A stretch of 64,000 nt of DNA. It comes from Gossypium raimondii. Lineage: Eukaryota; Streptophyta; Magnoliopsida; Malvales; Malvaceae. Of the stretch, positions 10,190 through 23,191 are shown one piece after another (the first letter of the stretch is position 1; each line of letters opens with the position of its first letter). The stretch spans positions 41,891,192 to 41,955,191 of the forward strand of contig NC_068566.1 of the NCBI RefSeq assembly GCF_025698545.1. The letters are read 5' to 3'. The notes under the pieces were generated by a model, which had not been told where the DNA came from, searched no databases, and worked only from the letters and a program-made list of their open reading frames with translations. The position numbers and the translations under genes are program-made.

Positions 10190-13038
10190 TGTAAAGGCCC
10201 AAATTTAAAATTATCGGAATAGTGGTTTCGTAACCACAAATCCAATTTAAAGAGAAATTTATTTTAATATTTTTGCATGAATATTGATATGATAGGAAAA
10301 ATCGTATGAAAATATCGATAGAAAAATTTTCTTGATTAAGCGGTTAGTTAGAAAAAGAAATTCTGAAGAAATTAGGTAAAATAAGATATCGAGACTTGAT
10401 CTCATAAAACCGAGTCAAAAATATTTTTATAAATATTTATGAAGTGTTAGTAATATGGTATTAAAATTTCGTTAGAAAATTTTAATGTTTGGGTAGTCAA
10501 TTAAGTAAAAAGAAATAAATTGAAAAATGTGTAAAAGTTACTAGAGGGATTAAATAGCTCAATTGTGAAATGAGGAGGGACATAAATTGAAAATAACCCC
10601 AAAAGGAGATATTTTGGGCGGCATACGCTGAGAAAAATCAGGAGAATTGAAGAAATAAGGGTAAAATTGGAATATTACAAAATTTGCTTTAAAAGTTAGG
10701 ACTAAGGTGGAATTATCTAGATTTCTCTTTATTTTTCTGCACTCTCATCAGCAAAAAAAATGTCCTAAGGGTTTCTTCAAGCTGGGTTTTCATAATTTTT
10801 GCACCAAGTGAGTTAATTCTTGCCTTTTTCTTGTAATTTTTGTGTTTCTAAGACTTTTACAACTAGGTCCTATTACTAAATTCATTAGTTTTTGATTTTA
10901 TGAATGATATTGAAAGTTGATATGAATATGTGCTGGAAGTTTATGAGGAAATAGGATGAAATTTATGCTTTAATTTATTTATGAGATGATTTTATTAGGT
11001 AATTCCAATAGAAATTGATTTGTAGGACCTAATTGTGAAAAAGTTTGGAATTAAAGTTTAGTGCTGAAATTATGACTTCCAAAGGTTATTAGGTAGTTTA
11101 AAGTGATATAATAAAGTGTTGATTGAGAAAAATCAGCTCAATTGAGAGGTTAATTGAGCAGGGACGAAATTATCATTGTTGAAAGCTTAAGGGAAAAATG
11201 GTAATTAACACCATGCACTAAAACAGATTTGGACAGCAGCAGTACTCTGACTTTTAAAATTCACTAAAAATTGTAGAGATTGAATTAGAGGATGAATAAA
11301 ATATGAAATTAAAGCTTATTGAGTCTAGTTTCTTATAAAAGAAACGGTGTAAGCAATGGAATTGTAAATCATGAGATATAATAGATTTTGTGAGACAAGG
11401 TCAGAATGAATTCAGGTTCCCCTATTCTGACTTTGGAAAATCATTAAAAATTTTAAAAAAATGATTATGAGTTATAATTTATATGCTTAGAATCCTTAAT
11501 GAGTCTATTTTCTGAAGAAATAAAGGGAAGCATCATCCTAATTCTGTACAGTGAGATAATTAATTTTTGGTGAAGAGGGGTCAGAACTGTCATACAGTGA
11601 AATAGGGGAAACTTTAAAGAATAAACTGTACTTATTGGCTACACCAAAAATTCTGAAATTTTTATGGTAAGAATATATGTGAGTCTAGTTTTAGGGAAAA
11701 TTATCGGATCTTAATTTGGAGTTCCGTATCTTAATATATAAATAATTTAGTGACTGTAACTCAGTGAGGCAGCTTTGAATGCACTATAAATAATAATGGA
11801 ATTGTAGAGAAAGTTACATATGAACATGAAATGTATTAGATTAATGATTAAATTTATTTATTTAGATCCAGAAAATTCAAATACGAAGCAAGATCGAGGA
11901 AAAGAAAAAGTTCGGGATTAGTAGATTTTTGTTTACGAACAATTGTCGAGGTAAGTTCGTGTAACTTGAATTATATTCATAAATGCTTGAAATGTTTGTT
12001 ATTGATGTGAATATGATTTGGATGTTTATTGTATGATAACTGATGAAGTATTGATATTCTGGATGAAAAGAGGAAATAAATCTCGGTTGAATGAAAGGAA
12101 AGTTCGATGGATCTTTGAAAAAGAATTGACGGTAAAAAGGATCTAGCCCGGACGGGTGATCCTATCCTGATATAGCCCTCCCGAAGAATATGTGGAAAAT
12201 GGATTTAGCCCGGACGGGTAATCAGAATTAGGGTCTGAATTTAGCCTGGACTGGTAATTCAGATCCAAGCTCATTAGAGTAATTGTCGTTGCAAGGGATT
12301 TAGCTTGACCGGTAATCCCGACAATACTCGTGAGTTTATATTACAGAGGATTTAGCTTTGATCTGTAATCCATTTGTAAGGATGAGGTTCATGAGTGTGC
12401 TCTCTGAAATGGAAATGTGCACACATGAATATGAATTGACGGACCGGATTTGTACACTTAGGTGTACCCTGAATATCAATGAAATTCCAAGTAGTTCAAC
12501 GGGATAAATATGGAAAAATAACAAGGAAATGGAAATCATGGAATTGATGAGCTCATGAATCATTTATCTTTGTAATGAGTTTGTATGAGGTTGAGTTTGT
12601 ATGTGATAGGTATATGTTTATGTGAATTGGATGTGTGCTTGTGTTATTAAATGATGGATGTATAAGTATGGTAAGTATAATTCCTGTTGCATGAACTTAC
12701 TAAGCACAAAGTGCTTACCCTGTTTCTTTTTCCCCTGTTTGTAGAGTTAAGAGCTCGGAGGTCGGATTTGGTCGGAGACACATCACACTATCAATCTCGA
12801 GATCTCGGTACATAAAGGAACTTTATTTTGGAAATCAATGGCATGTATAAGCTAGTAAATTAGATGTTAATGTGAAATGAATGTACGGTTAGCCATTGGT
12901 ATGGCTAACAAATTTTGGTTTTGGTATGTGATGAAATTATCTTATGAATATGATAAATCTATCTTAAAAAAAATTCAGTAAAATCTGGTAATGCCTCATA
13001 CTCTATTTCAGTGACGAATACGGGTAGGGGGTATTACA
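10190..13038 (+). mobile_element. Solo LTR of a Ty3/gypsy-type element (2,849 bp)
   Basis: Begins TGTAAAGGCCC, ends GGTATTACA, and is flanked by a perfect 5-bp duplication TTCCA (10185-10189 and 13039-13043). No second LTR, primer-binding site, gag or pol lies beside it. It therefore reads as a solo LTR left by LTR-LTR recombination, though a very small non-autonomous element cannot be excluded. It contains repeats of 'tttagcccggacgggtaatc' type at about 12140-12370. The neighbour at 13955 is nearly the same length (2,853 bp), shares terminal motifs, and may be the same or a sister family. Confidence 0.85.
12140..12375 (+). repeat. Degenerate tandem motif inside the solo LTR
   Basis: About five spaced copies of 'atttagcc(c)ggac(g)ggtaatc', 40-60 bp apart. 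A minus-strand version occurs in the LTR remnant near 20540-20565. Confidence 0.6.
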
Positions 13039-13043
13039 TTCCA

Positions 13044-13339
13044 CCATCTTCATCCACTAACATTTAATTTAAATTGGTTTATTAACCATTTAGTCCCTTG
13101 GATAATTACTATCTAAGTCCCCAATCCTTTTCCCAGTTAAAATTTTATAGCGATTAAGCTTTTACAATTTAGTTATTGGGACTTAATTAACCATATTTTT
13201 TACTAAATGCTTAACCAATTTTTTATTCATAAATATAATAACTCTATAAATATATGTAATTATTATTTACGGGCTCAGTTTACGAAAACTATGTCCCAAA
13301 ATCATATGTTTTGACACCATTGGAAACTGAGTCGTTACA
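13044..13339 (-). repeat. Old minus-strand LTR remnant, right end
   Basis: Ends '...gtcgttaca' at 13339. The reverse complement begins TGTAACGACTCAGTTTCC, close to the 5' end of the plus-strand LTR at 13955 (both have a 'gtaaactgag' block shortly after). It is therefore the U3 tip of the LTR whose other parts are at 9032-10184 and before 282. Confidence 0.6.
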
Positions 13340-13435
13340 AGATGTATGTCTAATCCTTAGGTGGTTAACTTGCTCACCTATGATGAAGGTAAGTGCTGTA
13401 AATTCCGTTTGAACTTAATAAGTATTAAATTCTTA

Positions 13436-13949
13436 TGTAGCACCCCTTGCTTGACCCAACCCTCGGGTCCGAGCTACAGAGTGCTACACTCGCCGTTGGA
13501 GCAACCTCAGATAATTTTACATCCTATAGTTGTACACATATGCAAATAAGTATATTATCGCATTCATACTATGCAAAATATTCGTTTCTGGGTCCCATTT
13601 CGGGCAACGTCGTGACTTCATAATTTTATTGTCGCGAAATTTTCAACTGAGTTACGTCGTGATGATATGTATATCTACGTCGTGACATCACTCATTGTCA
13701 GACAATGTTGGGACGTCAGGGACTCATGGTCGGACGTTGCCCCTGTTTTTGGCAAAATGTATATTTGGTACCTAATTCAAGTGTTTCCAATCACAACATA
13801 TTATCATAACCATTCATATGTCAATTCCTCCTATGCCAAAATAATACAATTTAAGCTAAAATAAGTCTATATCTCATGGAACCAACCATTGAACACATTA
13901 CCTTAAACATATCTTTCATTTAAGCATATTCAATTTCCATTTCAACCAT
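13436..13949 (-). repeat. Second minus-strand LTR remnant, left end
   Basis: Starts TGTAGCACCCCTTGCTTGACC, the reverse complement of a gypsy LTR 3' end. It continues after the solo LTRs at 16813-16906 and 19999 onwards. The 96 bp before it (13340-13435) are unassigned. Confidence 0.5.
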
Positions 13950-13954
13950 TCATA

Positions 13955-14265
13955 TGTAACGACCCAAAACCCGTTGGCACTGGAAAAGAATATTATCGGG
14001 CTTTCGTCTTAGTAAACTGAGTCATAAATAATTATTAGAAGTAATTATAAGATTAGTTGAGTGCTTAATTAGGTATTAATTAGGAAAAAGGATCAAATTG
14101 AATAAAGAGTAAAAGTCTAATTATAGATTAAGAGAAAGTAAAAGGGCTAAAATGGAATTAAGCCATTTATATGAAATAAGGTGGCATATATGCATTAAAT
14201 CCAAGATTTTATTTAAGTTATATACAAATATTATATGTATATAATTATTATAATTATTAACTATA

Positions 14266-14303
<38 letters not shown>

Positions 14304-16807
14304 ATAAAGTAAATAGTGGACAATTGTATGGTAATAAAATATACATGTGTAAAAATTATATTTGTACATTTGTAAATCAAACACCTAAATTACTTATAAT
14401 TTAAGTATGAATATATTTTATAATTATTAATTGTATTAATTATATTATGAGATTTTTATATAATAAATAAATTAAGGACATGATAAGTGTATGATGATGA
14501 TAAGGTACAAATGTAATAATATTTATGTGTACAATTGCAATACATGTAGATGATATTAAAATAGATATTTACTAATAATTATTATTAAGTTAAAGATATT
14601 TATTAAATTAAATAATTAAACTATGAGATTTTTATTTGATAAACAAATTAAATAATGACAATTGTAATAAAACTATTGGCACAAATGTAGAAATATAAGT
14701 GTGACCAAATGTAAAATGAATATTGATATTAAAATAGATGTTATTATAATATAAAGTAAATAAAATAAAATGAAATAAAAGAAGGAAGAAACAGAATAGG
14801 TAAGTGACGAAACAGGGAAAGAAACAGGGGAGAAAGAAAGGAAAAATTAGGGTTTAAGGTTTTAAAGTTTTAAAGGTAAGTCAATCAAGTCCTTTTCTTT
14901 TAATTTAGATGTTTTAGAAGTCTTAGAACAAAGTTTTGTTGGATTTAAGTTGAAATTTTGAAAGTTAATAGATTTTTAGTAGGGTTTATGTTGAATAAAT
15001 GATGGAATTTAGGATTTATTTGATAGAAATTTTGATTAGAATTGAATAAAGGATTGAATAGTAAACTAAGCTATAAGTTTTGAATTTTAGGGATTAAATT
15101 GAAATAAATTCGAAATTATGAAAATATGATAAAAATTAGATAGTTAAATGTGAGTTTGGCAAGAAATTGAGTAGTAAAAGGTATGAATTGAGAAAGAAAA
15201 ACATATAGGTTTAGTTAGGATTAAATTGGAATTAAAGTAAAAGCTAGATAAAAATTTCAGCAGTTAAATTATATTGTATCAATGATTATGAAAATTATCT
15301 TAATTTTTTTCGTAGCTAATATCGCACCCGAGGCATCCACGAAGAAAGGAAAAGAAAAAGTGGACGAGGAATAGACACGAGAATCACAGTTTGTATCACT
15401 ATAATTCAAACTTTATTATTATTATTAAGTGTTTAAATTGTTAATTATGTGTGGCAAGTATTTTAAGGTAAGTGCTTAAAAATGATAAATTTATAATGTG
15501 GTATTGAAATTGAAACTAATACTGAACTGAATTATGGAATACTGGATATTGTTTTGAGTACTGAGTGAATTGTGAAAATACTGAATATTGTATGTATAAT
15601 GCATTGAATTGTGAAATTACTGAAGTAATGAATTACTGCAATATTGTGAAACTGATTGAAATAAGGAATTTATAATTGATACTAAACTAAGTTGGAAATT
15701 GTACTGAAAAGTGAATTAAATACCCTATTAACTAGTCGGGCTAGTCGGATATAGTTGGCATGCCATAGGATATGGAAGAGTACGAGGTATTTACCGAAAC
15801 TTCGATCGAGCACTTATGTGCCGACTCATTATCTTATTACGATTCGGCACTTTGTGTGTCGAATCTTTATTCTGATTCACACTTTGTGTGTTGAATATTA
15901 TTCTTATTCTTTATTCTTCATTATCGCTATCGCATCTTGATTCATCGTTTATTGGTGTGTTTGGTTGGAATCCGAGTATCCGCCGAGTCCGAGTCAAGTT
16001 AATAGGGATAAATGGAATAAATTTACTGATAAAGCTAATCTCGAATGACATAGTATATGTGAAGAGTGAAATTTGAAATAAAGAAATAAAAATGATATTT
16101 ATATATATAATTAATTGATAATATATAAAAAAGATTGAATTATTTATTAGTAGTGATAATTGTAATGAAAAGTATGTGTGTGATTTATTATATTTAAGTA
16201 TAAATTGAATTATAGTGATACCACTGAGTATATGCATACTCAACATCAGTTGTTTACGTATGCGAGTTGTAGAAGTCAAGTACTGAACCAGCATCCAAAG
16301 CCAGACCCGACTTCAGCATAACCTTGGTTATGTATATTTTCTTTTGGTAATGTGGCATATACATAGGATGTGTATAAATGTTATTATGTTTTAATATAAA
16401 TGGTTAAAAAAAAATAGTATTATAAGTTTATGAACTATAATGGAAGATGCTTATTTATTTTTATTTAATTAGTACATTATTAAATTTAAATTGATAGTAT
16501 ATCGATTGAGTTTGATTAGAAGGAATTTAGAATAGAAAATGAGAATGTGACATGAATTGGTTGATTTGATTATATTTGAAAATGATATGATTTTTAATTG
16601 CGGGGGTTTTATGTAAAAATAAGCGAAATCTTTAAAAACTTTTTAAAATTTTTAAAAATGAAGTCAATTAATAAAATATTATATGATTTTATGATTTTAT
16701 CTTAATATGTTTGTTATTTATTTAAGAATTATTGTAAATTATCTGATATGTCCGGTAATGCCTCATAACCCTATTCCATCGATAGTTTGGGGTTAGGGGG
16801 TGTTACA
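13955..16807 (+). mobile_element. Solo LTR of a Ty3/gypsy-type element (2,853 bp)
   Basis: Begins TGTAACGACCC, ends GGTGTTACA, and is flanked by a perfect 5-bp duplication TCATA (13950-13954 and 16808-16812). It contains an (ATT)n microsatellite near 14262-14302 and an AT-rich interior. No internal coding region is present, so it is read as a solo LTR. Confidence 0.87.
14262..14302. repeat. (ATT)n microsatellite
   Basis: About twelve consecutive ATT units inside the solo LTR. The poly-isoleucine frame on the minus strand is an artefact of this repeat. Confidence 0.9.
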
Positions 16808-16911
16808 TCATATCTAAATATTTCATTTACTGTATCAAACATGTTTTATTATGAAAACTAATAACTAAACAATTTAAGGAATTAGCTTGACATGAACTAA
16901 CCAAAGTATTT
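16808..16911 (-). repeat. Minus-strand LTR remnant between two solo LTR insertions
   Basis: About 100 bp of host repeat left between the 13955-16807 and 16912-19993 insertions. It includes the right copy of TCATA and the left copy of TATTT. Confidence 0.55.
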
Positions 16912-17899
16912 TGTAACACTCGGATTTTTGATAACCAGAAAACTTGAAATAATAGGAGGACTAAATTAAAAAAGACCGCAAGTTAGCGACCTCTATTGGA
17001 AGAAACGGGAAAGCTGGAAACTGAATTGGACATGGTTGAAAACCAAATTGGTTTGGTTAAAATAGAACCAGACGGTTCCTTTGTGGGAGACATAATAATT
17101 AGCAATTGATAGTTCTCAAAAGGTTGGTAATAGTACGAGAAGGGCTATAAATAATTGAGAAATGGTTTCCTAATGATGATTTCCTTCCCGAATCTATTTC
17201 ATTTTCTTCTGTTCTTCATCTTCTTTGGCAGTTTGAAGAAGGAATAGTTATGGAAGGTTTTGCATGGAGCGAACTTCATGAGGATTGAGATGCAAAAGTA
17301 AGGAAATCAACAAGCTGGTAAGGTTTTTAGCCTTTTTGTGTACATAAAAGTTAAGAAATGAAGTTATGGACTTTGGAACCATTTTAAGGGTTCTGCATAT
17401 TTCTAAAACATAGGTTTAAGCTAAGAATTTTGAGTATAACCCGTGATTTTGGTTAGAATGTTTAGCTATCAGAAAAACGGAAGCTCTGGCGTTCAAGAAA
17501 GCTAGTATGAGGAGATGATAAAGTATCAGGCGAGTTCCTAAAACTCCAACCTTGGACGTTACAATCTCTATTGTCAGAGTATGCCATGTTTGCATAAGCA
17601 TGAAATGGTTATAGTATAGCGTACATCACATAGCTATGAAATATGTGTATAATATGCGCATGATTGCATGATAAATGTAGGAAAAACCTATATGGGATAG
17701 ATAAAGTTAATAAGAGAAATAATGAGTGACCTTGTTAGCTACTACAACAGGCGAAGCTTCGGGCCTTACGGAGGGAACACTGCGGTGTTCGAACATCAAA
17801 GTTAAGTTGTGTAAAGGATTAATTAAAGGATGATTTAGGAAATGAAAATCATGGAAAGGTATTTATTGTGATGACGGTATCGGCTGGTCCTTCAGGGCG

Positions 17900-18100
17900 A
17901 CATCGTGACGATGCTATATGACGTAAGACCATAGATGAAAGATGCTATGGCAGTCTAGTATGAGGTACGTAGCATAAGACTATGGATGAAAGATGTCATG
18001 ACGACATGGTATAAGGTATACAATATAAGACCGTAGGTGAAAAATGCTATGAAAACCAGCTATAATGAGTAAGACCATTGATGAAAGACTCTATGACATT
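17900..18100 (+). repeat. About 60-bp tandem repeats in the solo LTR
   Basis: Three to four degenerate units built on 'taagaccatagatgaaagat' followed by 'gctatg' and a variable tail. Confidence 0.65.
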
Positions 18101-18330
18101 CAAAGAGATAGTCCGCTAGAACAGTAAACACAAAAGAGATAATCTATTGAGACAATAAACATAGAATAGAGATAGTTCGTTGGGACAATAAACACAGAAT
18201 AGATAGTCCGCTTGGACAGTAAATACAGAACAGAGATAGTCTGTTAGGAAAATAAACACAGAATAGAGATAGTCTGTTGGGACAGTAAACACAGATAAAG
18301 TCCACCAGGATAGTAAACACGGGGTAAGTC
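18100..18330 (+). repeat. About 38-bp tandem repeats in the solo LTR
   Basis: Six to seven units of the form 'agagatagtc(c/t)g(c/t)tnggacagtaaacacag'. Units differ by point changes, and at least one is shortened. Confidence 0.75.
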
Positions 18331-19998
18331 TGTCAAGACAAGGGAAATGAGGTGAGAAGGGTATAAGACCATAGCTCGGCTATGGTAACCCATAGAGTCC
18401 GCCAGAAAACAAATGCGAAAAGCACGCCAGGACCTCAAGTTAGGGATGCACATCTAGTGTACCAAGTATGAGAAACCACGCAGATGGAAAAAGAGTTAAA
18501 AGAAAGTGGTGAGTGGTAAGGACAAATGTGAAAGCCAACAATGAATCGTTGAAGACCCAACAAGATTTAGACGAAGATAGGTCATGCAAGAGATGCCCTA
18601 ATTATGGGAATGAAAATAGGGAAATTGTCCATGGATCGCAAGCAATGATCGACAATGAAGAGCCATCAGAGAGTGCTCAAAGAAGTTGTACGTGAGAGGG
18701 GGAAAAACTCATGAAAGGGATGGGAATTCCACCCCTAGGATAATGATTCTGTCTAGGGGACAACACATTTTTCAAGGCTATTCCTCTTTGAGGAAAGTCT
18801 AGTGCGGGTACACTGCCATAATGATATCCTCGTAAGGAGGAAACGAGTAAGTAAGATGGTAGGCTTGTATAGTCGTATGGACAATAACCTCTTGGTTCAA
18901 ATAATCAGATTGACCTTCATTTATGGGGTGGGCGAGTCCTTAGGAAAGGTCTAGGTTATTGGTGGGTTGTTGAATTTAATCCCACCATTGTGAACAATAA
19001 GGTGGAAGGAGAATCGGTACGTCAGAGTGGCGAGGCTTGCTGAAGGCCAGCACATAACAGAAATGTCAACAAGTTCTTGGAGACTAATGTGTGGAAATAA
19101 AGGAGTCGGCCAAGGATTGGTCTGACCATGGAAGTCTACCAAGAAGGGTATGTCCTAAGAACACTTGGTCGAAAAGACGAGAAAACCACCATAAAGGTAC
19201 ATGATGGTAAACATGTGTATAACCAAGTTAGATAGAGGACAATGAACACTGCGAAAAAGGGTGAAGTGTAATAGAGGAAGGACAAGAAGTAATGATAGGA
19301 TTTGCTGATATAGTGAAGTATTTAGGGTACAGTTGAGTGGAAACTTCGACAAGAGAAAGGTCTGATAGGAAGTCGAGCAGCTCAAAGGATCAGGTGGAGT
19401 CCGCCACCCTGATAAAGAATAACCGCCTCGAGTGAGCAATGAGTAAATTTATGTTTAGTTTATTTTGCATTGTTACCCTCGTGCAATAAGGTTTAATTAT
19501 GGTGTGGAGAAGGGACTCACTAAGTTTATTTAACTTACAATAGTTGTTTGATGTTCGTAGGATTTGGGAGGTTGGTCGATGACTCAAAGGAGGGACCTAG
19601 CCATACAGTGATAAGATAGTGGATCACAGGCAATTAGAGTCATACACATAGGAAGAGAGTACCTTTAGAGACTACACCTCAGGATAAATCACGGTGTAAC
19701 CAGACGACGTCCTTAAGGTTTGGATTCTAAATTAGTTAGCAATAAGTTAAAATTTTAAGGGTCTCTTTGTAAGTGAATAGTTTAATTAAATATTGAAATT
19801 GTGAGGGCATAAACATTCAGTGGCTTAAGGCATTTGTTGTAATAATTGTTATTGATATTATTTTTATATTATTTTACTATAGTCTTCTTTATAGCAGTTA
19901 AGTTAGCTTAAATTAATTAAGGATATGAGAACCCGATCCATTTGTGATGCTCCATACCCAGATCCGGTGGACGAGTCAGGTTGGGGTGTTACATATTC

Positions 19999-21480
19999 AC
20001 TAAGTTATGTATCATGCTTAGCATTCGAACTGACCATTTCTAAACATCCATCAACCTAGCTATTTCTACTAATTCACTTGCAACCTTTAACATATTAAAC
20101 CATACAAGACTTATGAACTTTATTCACAAGGCATCATCCTTAGCCAAATCATGCAACTATAAGTTAAGTACCATGTTAAACATGCAAATTTAACCATTAC
20201 CACATTTACTCAACAAGGTACCCTTATATACATGCCACAATGTCTTGACTCAAAATGAACATATATCTACTGTCGTGTTAACAGTGTGTGCATCATGTTG
20301 ATCCGGGTCGCCAAGTCTTATAAGGTGACAATCTACAAAGAAAGGAAATAATTAGAGTAAGCATTAAGAATGCTTAGCAAGTTCATATAGAAATATTAGA
20401 CTTACCTTGATTACTTGTAAATGTAACAATTACCAATAATCTTGGCATACAATTTGGATATCCTTGGCGTATAATGTCATAACTAGGCACATGACAGTAT
20501 TAACATTCAAATAAGTTGCTCACACAAGCTGAGATTACATCACGTTACCCGTCCGGGCTAAAGCTCTGTTACATATAACTTGGGAATTTACAACAAATGC
20601 TAGATCTCATTATAACCGATAACATCTCTAATCAATCATGCATATAACCCTTTTGGCATGCCAGTCGTATCCTAACTTTTTACTAAGTTCACACGAGCAT
20701 CATTTCTGTATATGTATAACATTACCAATCCCTGTAATTATTCATAATTCATATCGTACCCTATACATGATCACATAATTCATTTATTTGTCCTGTAATC
20801 ACTCAACTTTCACATTTGTACCCTATACTATTACATAATAACCAATGATCATATAACATTTCAATTCAGTCCATTACATGCCAATTTGACTAATGTTCTA
20901 ATTATATATAAGCATATTTATATATAATAACAAACACAAAATAACACATAACATAAAATAAGATAGTAAGTTCCATATGAACTTACCTGCTCAAAATGTG
21001 AAATGAGTGGATACTTTAGGGACTAATTCACAATTTTAGCTTTTCCTAATTAGCTACACTTTGATCCAAATCTTGATCTAATCAATTATTTTATATAACC
21101 AATAAATATCAAACATTTTCATACTATGCTATGATATGCATGATCTTATATAATTCTATTTTCAATTTCTCCATATTTTACATTTTATTCAATTTAGTCC
21201 CTAATCTCGATATAAATATAACTTTCGATTCCTAGATTTGGATTAAAATATGATTTTATATATTCTCATACATAATTTCATGAAAAATTTTACATTTATT
21301 CAATTTAGCCCCTAATGTAACAAAGTTAACAATAAGCTAAATTAACTTTACAATCTAGCCCTTTTCACAATCTAAGCTTAAAATATATCAATTTGAAGCC
21401 TAATGCTTCAAGCACCTAATGTAACAAAGTTAATAATAAGCTAAATTAAACATGTAACGAGTCATAAAATTGATATCAAA
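19999..21480 (-). repeat. Minus-strand gypsy LTR remnant
   Basis: Contains, in reverse order, blocks seen in the plus-strand LTRs: 'cgttacccgtccgggctaaa' (about 20543), 'gaatgcttagcaagttcata' and pyrimidine-rich 'caatttagtccct'. The segment 20650-20760 is the intact homologue of the sequence into which the 283-9031 MULE inserted. The element's right boundary is not clear. Confidence 0.6.
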
Positions 21481-21704
21481 TAAGGATTGTAATATCAAGC
21501 AATTGAAGCATTTTCCAATATTGTTTGAATCAGACTGGTCGGATCGAGATATCGATTTGGAAGAGGCTTTGGACCAGTTGATCGAGGAACTAATACAAAC
21601 TAATTGAATTGAATAAAAAATTAATTAAATCAATCACATTTATCATTAAAGTTATCATTACCATGTGAAGAAAATAAGTTTATATCTCAAATGCGAACAA
21701 AGTG
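21481..21704. other. Unassigned spacer
   Basis: No gene, RNA or repeat is recognised here. Confidence 0.4.
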
Positions 21705-21707
21705 TAA

Positions 21708-22305
21708 GGCCTCATTTGGTTTGGCTTTTAATGCCAATGAGGTGCAGTTGGGGTAAATAACTGCTACCAACCTCATGCTATCTTTGTTTGGTTCAAGATG
21801 ACATTCAAATGAAAATGCATTTCCACCACGTTGATATGCTGAAAATCAGCTGGAGATTTTAGTAGCAATTAAAATTCACTGGGGCAGTTGGTATTTTTAA
21901 TAGACAAAAATACCCATACTTTTATTTATTATTTTACCATTTTATCCTTGAAAGTTAAACTAATTTCTTTCCCAATCTTATTTTTATTATTTTATAATAA
22001 AATATTAGAAGATACATTTTAATATGTTATTAAATTAATTTATAAATTCACATATTTTGATAATTTTATAAAATTAAAATAATTTAAAAACTTCTATTAT
22101 ATATCAATTCTAATCTGTGTCTTTAATAGTTATTTTTTATTCTTACCTCACCGCTACAGCTGCGTTTGAATCTAAACACACACTCCACCATTGTTTCTAA
22201 TCTCACTGTTATAGTATCCAATATCATCACTACAGTAATTAATCTTACCGCCACCACTATTTTTAACTTCCCAAAAATAAATACACTGTCCATCAAAACT
22301 AAGCC
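21708..22305. mobile_element. Harbinger-derived MITE (598 bp)
   Basis: Left end GGCCTCATTTGGTTTGGCT; minus-strand right end GGCTTAGTTTTGAT; flanked by TAA on both sides (21705-21707 and 22306-22308). The left 280 bp aligns with 1017-1300 (shared block 'ttatttattattttaccatt'), and the right 300 bp aligns with about 7893-8201 (shared 'aaacacacactccaccattg'). It is thus an internal-deletion derivative of the Harbinger family in the same window. It ends about 570 bp upstream of the H4 start codon and may contribute to that intergenic region. Confidence 0.87.
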
Positions 22306-22308
22306 TAA

Positions 22309-22773
22309 TTTTACGTTGTTTTTTCTATTGTAAATTATATTGTTTAAGAGAGCGCAATCCGCCAAAATGGAAATAAAAGAACTCTTTTCTCAAAAATCTT
22401 GAACCCGCCTGCTTTAAAATTTTAAAAGTCAAAGCACTAAAAATAGCACAATCCGTGTCACATGTCGTAAAATTGATTGCAGCCGTCGATGGTAATCCTA
22501 TCAACGGTGTATATGTAATTTACTAAACATACACGGATAGATTCTCAAGAGAAAAATCAGATACGAAATTCGAAATTCCTACAATCCCCGAACAAAGACC
22601 TCGTATTTCTAGCAACCGTTGATTAACTAAGAATCAACAGTGTAGATGTAGCTCATTCTTTTCACGCAGATAGATACTTTGAACCGTCGATTAAAATTTG
22701 ATCGTGCCACTCAGATTAGCCCCCGCCAAACTTTCAAAAAAGCAACAACACGCAAAACATCAATCATTCACTC
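22309..22773 (+). promoter_or_regulatory. Histone H4 upstream promoter region
   Basis: Lies between the MITE and the TATA box. It has two CCGTCG boxes (22483-22488 and 22684-22689) and related 'accgttgatta' sequence near 22615. CCGTCG-type hexamers are known cis-elements of Arabidopsis H4 promoters linked to meristem and S-phase expression. A perfect octamer CGCGGATC was not seen. Function is inferred from motif and position. Confidence 0.55.
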
Positions 22774-22780
22774 TATAAAT
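22774..22780 (+). promoter_or_regulatory. TATA box of the histone H4 gene
   Basis: TATAAAT about 100 bp before the H4 start codon, implying transcription from about 22805 and a leader of about 75 nt. Confidence 0.75.
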
Positions 22781-22846
22781 GCCCACAAAATCCCTATCCA
22801 TCACACAGTTGTGATTCAGTTTTCTTTATTGTTCTTCGTCTTCTGA

Positions 22847-23191
<345 letters not shown>

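Larger units (their letters stand above)
16912..19993 (+). mobile_element. Solo LTR of a second gypsy family (3,082 bp)
   Basis: Begins TGTAACACTCGG, ends GGTGTTACA, and is flanked by TATTT (16907-16911) and TATTC (19994-19998), a 5-bp duplication with one change. The interior differs from the two preceding LTRs and is richer in G and C. It holds two tandem-repeat blocks (about 17900-18100 and 18100-18330). Short open frames here match no gag or pol domain. Confidence 0.78.

Noticed and set aside
14121..14384. Open frame with poly-isoleucine on the minus strand
   Set aside because: Translation of an (ATT)n microsatellite inside a solo LTR.
18100..18330. CRISPR-like array
   Set aside because: Units are diverged tandem repeats without regular unique spacers, inside a plant LTR.
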